Source: Acidaminobacter sp. (lineage in GTDB: Bacteria; Bacillota_A; Clostridia; Peptostreptococcales; Acidaminobacteraceae). Taken from it: 9,451 nt of DNA. Of this stretch, positions 7,838-9,451 are shown in pieces. The notes beneath the pieces were generated by a model. It was not told the DNA's origin. It did not search any database and worked only from the letters and a program-made list of their open reading frames with translations. A program made the position numbers and the translations under genes. Location of the stretch: the NCBI GenBank assembly GCA_009881125.1, contig WXFH01000032.1:1-9451 (forward strand). Direction: 5' to 3'. The number at the start of each line of letters is the position of its first letter. The stretch's first letter is position 1.

Positions 7838-7996
7838 ATGTCAGAAAAAGACCTTGAAAAGATGAAGCAATTCCTCGAGGAAAAGAAAAAGAAAGAGCAG
7901 CACAGCAGCCCTCAACATCCTGGGAAAACCCACGGACAGCACGCCAACACAAAAGGCTTTCACAATACCAAATCCGGCGGTCCAATCAGCAAATAA
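7838..7996 (+). CDS. Small Lys/His-rich hydrophilic protein of unknown function (52 residues)
   Basis: The gene runs from ATG 7838 to TAA 7994-7996. It has a strong ribosome binding site (GGAAAGGAG, 7821-7829, 8-base spacing), its own promoter candidate and a terminator 40 bases downstream, which together make it very likely real despite its length. The N-terminal half (about 1-21, MSEKDLEKMKQFLEEKKKKE) is a charged amphipathic helix candidate. The C-terminal half is Gly/Asn/His/Lys-rich, with five histidines (22, 27, 32, 35, 42), no cysteine and a GFHNTKSGG segment, and is probably disordered. There is no signal peptide or membrane segment. The family is not recognised. Nucleic-acid binding (basic) or weak metal binding (His) are possible, but neither is shown by the sequence. 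Confidence 0.78.
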   Translation: MSEKDLEKMKQFLEEKKKKEQHSSPQHPGKTHGQHANTKGFHNTKSGGPISK

Positions 7997-8034
7997 AATT
8001 AGTGCCATTTAGCAATTTAGCACATCAGATCGAC

Positions 8035-8075
8035 AAAAAAGACGACCCTTCAATATAAAGGAGTCGTCTTTTTTT
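8035..8075. terminator. Bidirectional Rho-independent terminator
   Basis: The stem GACGACC-CTT (8041-8050) pairs with AAGGAGTCGTC (8058-8068) with one bulged base. It is preceded by a run of A and followed by a run of seven T, so it works on both strands. It ends the 52-residue gene from the left and the DUF5320-DUF134 transcript from the right. Confidence 0.88.
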
Positions 8076-8086
8076 ATTTGTCATTT

Positions 8087-8449
8087 TTAAAAATTTACTG
8101 TCCCGCCGCGTCTTTGACGGCGCTTATGGCAGCCAGGGCCACATTGTATTTCATCTTTATCACAAAGCCTGTATTCGCCGCCTTCAATCCTCAATATGAC
8201 GCCATTGACCAGCGACTGTGCCAGCTTATGCCTCGCACTGGTATAGATTCCCTGAACGGTAGTCCTTGCGACATTCATGTGCTTGGCACATTCCTCCTGG
8301 GTGAAGCCCACCAGATCAATTAAACGAATCGTTTCATATTCATCTACAGTCATAATGACGACGTCTTCCCGCTGGTCTGAGTCCATTGGGCCGAAGCTTG
8401 TGTTCTCTGGCATACTGCAGACTTTTCTCCATTTCATTGGTCTTGGCAT
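8087..8449 (-). CDS. DUF134 (UPF0251) family predicted DNA-binding protein
   Basis: A 120-residue protein with the family opening PRPxKWRKV and a sigma-70 region 4-like helix-turn-helix (about 35-82: TVDEYETIRLIDL, then GFTQEECAKHMNVARTTVQG). The C-terminal part, YRLCDKDEIQCGPGCHKRR, contains Cys96, Cys103, Cys107 and His108, a likely metal or Fe-S ligand cluster; Cys11 and Cys54 lie elsewhere. GGGGTGA just upstream supports ATG 8449. It lies 56 bases after the DUF5320 gene on the same strand and is probably co-transcribed. In anaerobes this family often sits near DUF5320 and NifX/NifB-like or Mrp-type genes; none of those is in this window. A role as a metal- or redox-responsive regulator, perhaps of its own operon, is inference. 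Confidence 0.9.
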   Translation of the reverse strand: MPRPMKWRKVCSMPENTSFGPMDSDQREDVVIMTVDEYETIRLIDLVGFTQEECAKHMNVARTTVQGIYTSARHKLAQSLVNGVILRIEGGEYRLCDKDEIQCGPGCHKRRQRRGGTVNF

Positions 8450-8505
8450 TTTTTCACCCCGGTTTTCATGATCTAAAACAGCAATTTCTAACGCCTTCGC
8501 TTTTA

Positions 8506-8799
8506 TTATTCTTGCATTTTTTTGTTGATGGCGTCAAGTTGCGCTTCAAGAATTTTCTTTTGTTCCGCTAAAATTTCTTTCTCTGAAGCTGCGAACAGCG
8601 GCTCATCTGTCCCATAATCCACAAAAAATCTCCCAAAGCCTCTTCTGCAGCCTATCCCACGGCCCATGCCTCTGGCGAAGCCAAAACCCATACTTCTTCC
8701 AAAACCCATGCCTTTGCCAGCACCGGCAAAGCTGCCTCCAAAACCTCTGCCTGTCATTGCGCCTGCACCTATTGGACCTGTACCATCTCTTCCTGGCAT
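8506..8799 (-). CDS. DUF5320 family Gly-rich small protein
   Basis: A 97-residue protein that opens with the family signature MPGRDGTGPIGAGAMTGRG. Residues 1-57 are glycine-rich with Phe, Met and Arg (repeated MGFGRS / MGFGFARGMGRG units). Residues 72-96 form a charged coiled-coil candidate (SEKEILAEQKKILEAQLDAI). It has a single cysteine, Cys51. An upstream in-frame ATG at 8805 is only 3 bases from the ribosome binding site AAAGGAG (8809-8815), while ATG 8799 is 9 bases away and matches the family start, so 8799 is chosen. The function of the family is unknown; it recurs beside DUF134 and iron-molybdenum-cofactor-like proteins in anaerobes. First gene of a two-gene unit with the DUF134 gene. 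Confidence 0.88.
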   Translation of the reverse strand: MPGRDGTGPIGAGAMTGRGFGGSFAGAGKGMGFGRSMGFGFARGMGRGIGCRRGFGRFFVDYGTDEPLFAASEKEILAEQKKILEAQLDAINKKMQE

Positions 8800-8824
8800 T
8801 TTCATCTTCTCCTTTCATAGTTTG

Positions 8825-8836
8825 TGACATATGTTG
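8825..8836. promoter_or_regulatory. Operator candidate 2: imperfect copy of the palindrome
   Basis: TGACATATGTTG matches the perfect copy at 10 of 12 positions. It lies about 5-16 bases downstream of the predicted transcription start, 38 bases centre to centre from the first copy. Confidence 0.5.
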
Positions 8837-8847
8837 CTTTCAATTTA

Positions 8848-8875
8848 ATTATACACCATTTATGACATATGTCAA
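8848..8875 (-). promoter_or_regulatory. Consensus sigma-A promoter of the DUF5320-DUF134 unit
   Basis: On the minus strand, a perfect TTGACA (8875-8870) and a perfect TATAAT (8853-8848) are separated by 16 bases. Predicted transcription start is near 8841, 42 bases upstream of the start codon at 8799. Such a strong promoter usually needs a repressor, which fits the palindromes that overlap it. Confidence 0.8.
8863..8874. promoter_or_regulatory. Operator candidate 1: perfect 12-base palindrome
   Basis: TGACATATGTCA is its own reverse complement and covers five of the six bases of the -35 box of the DUF5320 promoter. A bound protein would block RNA polymerase. Confidence 0.6.
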
Positions 8876-9062
8876 TTACATCTCTGCAATTTTCTACTGT
8901 AGATCATGTTCATTTATTATGCGATTTTGTTAGTCCATATCTGATAGGTGGGTATATGGCTTTAAAAGGGAGTTTAATCCGCCAGATTGAACATCCCAAA
9001 ATTTCATGTTCAGGTTTTCGCAAACCAATTGATAGAGGTGATCAGAAAGCGGGGGATCATTT

Positions 9063-9344
9063 ATGACCACAATCAAGACTTTGATTAATAGTAAGGCCAA
9101 GACTAAGAACGATTCAACAACTATATCAATGAACCGTCATGATATGAAAGTCAACAGAATCGCCACTCAACTTAAAACCCGAAACACTGCTGCGCCATTG
9201 TCCTTGAAGAAAAAAGCCGTGTCGCATCAAGTGCCTAAGGCAGGACAAAAGAAGGAGGCCACTGAAAAGCTCGACATCAGCGACCTCAATGAGATCCTTG
9301 AAATCAATACAAACCATCAATACTGTGATATGCTCCCTTTGTAG
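9063..9344 (+). pseudogene. N-terminal fragment of an FAD-linked oxidoreductase-like gene, cut by the right IS
   Basis: The ORF starts at ATG 9063, with GGGGGA a few bases upstream, and ends at a stop (9342-9344) that lies inside the IS. Host-derived sequence ends near 9325, after the codons for ...INTNHQYC. The segment LKKKAVSHQVPK followed by KLDISDLNEILEI resembles, from memory, the N-terminus of FAD_binding_4-type oxidoreductases, where the next residues would be the AEPGV segment of the flavin domain. The catalytic and most of the FAD-binding parts are therefore missing and the product is expected to be non-functional. Homologues may begin at the internal MNRHDMKV (ATG 9129), but no ribosome binding site is seen there. 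The family assignment is moderately sure; the truncation by an IS is well supported by the boundary sequence. Confidence 0.55.
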
Positions 9345-9383
9345 TAGACAGTTGAAATAATAAAACTGTCACTACAAGGGGAG
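9333..9383 (+). repeat. Hairpin joining the IS end to the transposase ribosome binding site (right element)
   Basis: Bases 9333-9353 (CTCCCTTTGTAGTAGACAGTT, with one bulged A) pair with 9364-9383 (AACTGTCACTACAAGGGGAG) around a 10-base loop. This gives 20 pairs including one T-G wobble. The distal arm ends in AGGGGAG, the ribosome binding site of the ORF at 9391. Confidence 0.82.
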
Positions 9384-9390
9384 TTTTTCT

Positions 9391-9451
9391 ATGAAAAGAA
9401 AATCAAAGATCAGTTACGAGGAAAAGATTCAAGCAGTCCAGCGCTATATAA
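9391..9451 (+). CDS. Transposase OrfA-like protein, N-terminal 20 residues (partial)
   Basis: ATG 9391 follows AGGGGAG (9377-9383) with a 7-base spacer, the same spacing as in the left element. The visible residues MKRKSKISYEEKIQAVQRYI fit the start of an IS3-type OrfA, where the first helix of the helix-turn-helix follows a basic leader. They align with the left ORF at K-x-[ST]-x-EEK and the following hydrophobic positions. The gene runs off the window. Confidence 0.6.
   Translation, partial: MKRKSKISYEEKIQAVQRYI

Larger units (their letters stand above)
9326..9451 (+). mobile_element. 5' end of a second IS3-like insertion sequence
   Basis: Starts with TGATATGCTCCCTTT, identical to the left element for its first 15 bases, then diverges (GTAGTAGACAGTT against ATGAGAGACAGTG). 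It therefore belongs to the same IS group but is not a copy of the same element. It carries a hairpin, a ribosome binding site and the first 20 codons of a transposase-like ORF, then leaves the window. It interrupts the FAD-oxidoreductase-like gene. Confidence 0.7.

Noticed and set aside
8681..8709. Direct repeat CCAAAACCCAT, 18 bases apart
   Set aside because: It encodes the repeated MGFG units of the DUF5320 protein rather than a separate DNA element.
8713..8730. TTTGCC...GGCAAA inverted repeat
   Set aside because: It is inside the Gly-rich DUF5320 coding region and is explained by Gly/Ala/Lys codons.
8893..8903. TCTACTGTAGA inverted repeat between the DUF5320 promoter and the truncated gene
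   Set aside because: Short, single copy, and not positioned against a recognisable promoter.

Overview
The window looks like a chromosomal accessory segment of an anaerobic, low-to-mid GC Firmicute (Clostridia-like). The evidence is strong AGGAG-type ribosome binding sites, sigma-A-like promoters, and a DUF5320/DUF134 gene pair of the kind found mainly in anaerobes. No rRNA or other marker gene is present, so the lineage is an inference and the genus is left open.

The segment is bounded by the starts of two related but non-identical IS3-like insertion sequences, both pointing outward (1-123 on the minus strand, 9326-9451 on the plus strand). Each has the same 16-base terminal sequence, a hairpin, and the first codons of an OrfA-type transposase. 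The right-hand element has cut a gene that resembles an FAD-linked oxidoreductase, leaving only its N-terminal part (9063-9325).

Left half, minus strand: malQ (4-alpha-glucanotransferase) followed 3 bases later by glgP (glycogen/maltodextrin phosphorylase). Together they form a compact two-gene operon that breaks down maltodextrin or glycogen to glucose-1-phosphate and glucose. The left IS ends 42 bases beyond the glgP stop.

Middle, plus strand: a three-gene operon for a MacAB/DevBCA-like ABC export system, made of a membrane-anchored HlyD-type adaptor, an FtsX-fold permease (ATGA overlap with the adaptor gene) and a LolD/MacB-type ATPase with an unusual C-terminal CxxC tail. It closes with a hairpin terminator. 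It is divergent from malQ-glgP across a 338-base AT-rich region with a promoter candidate for each side.

Right part: a 52-residue Lys/His-rich orphan protein with its own promoter, strong ribosome binding site and terminator; then, on the minus strand, a DUF5320 protein and a DUF134 (UPF0251) DNA-binding protein. These are driven by a promoter with consensus -35 and -10 boxes. Its -35 box lies inside a perfect 12-base palindrome, and an imperfect copy sits just downstream of the predicted transcription start, which suggests an autoregulated or metal/redox-regulated unit. The bidirectional terminator at 8035-8075 is shared by the small gene and the DUF134 gene.

The most interesting items are the hairpins, present in both IS elements with differing but still paired stems, that pair the IS end with the transposase ribosome binding site; the twin palindrome at the DUF5320-DUF134 promoter; and the self-contained 52-residue gene.
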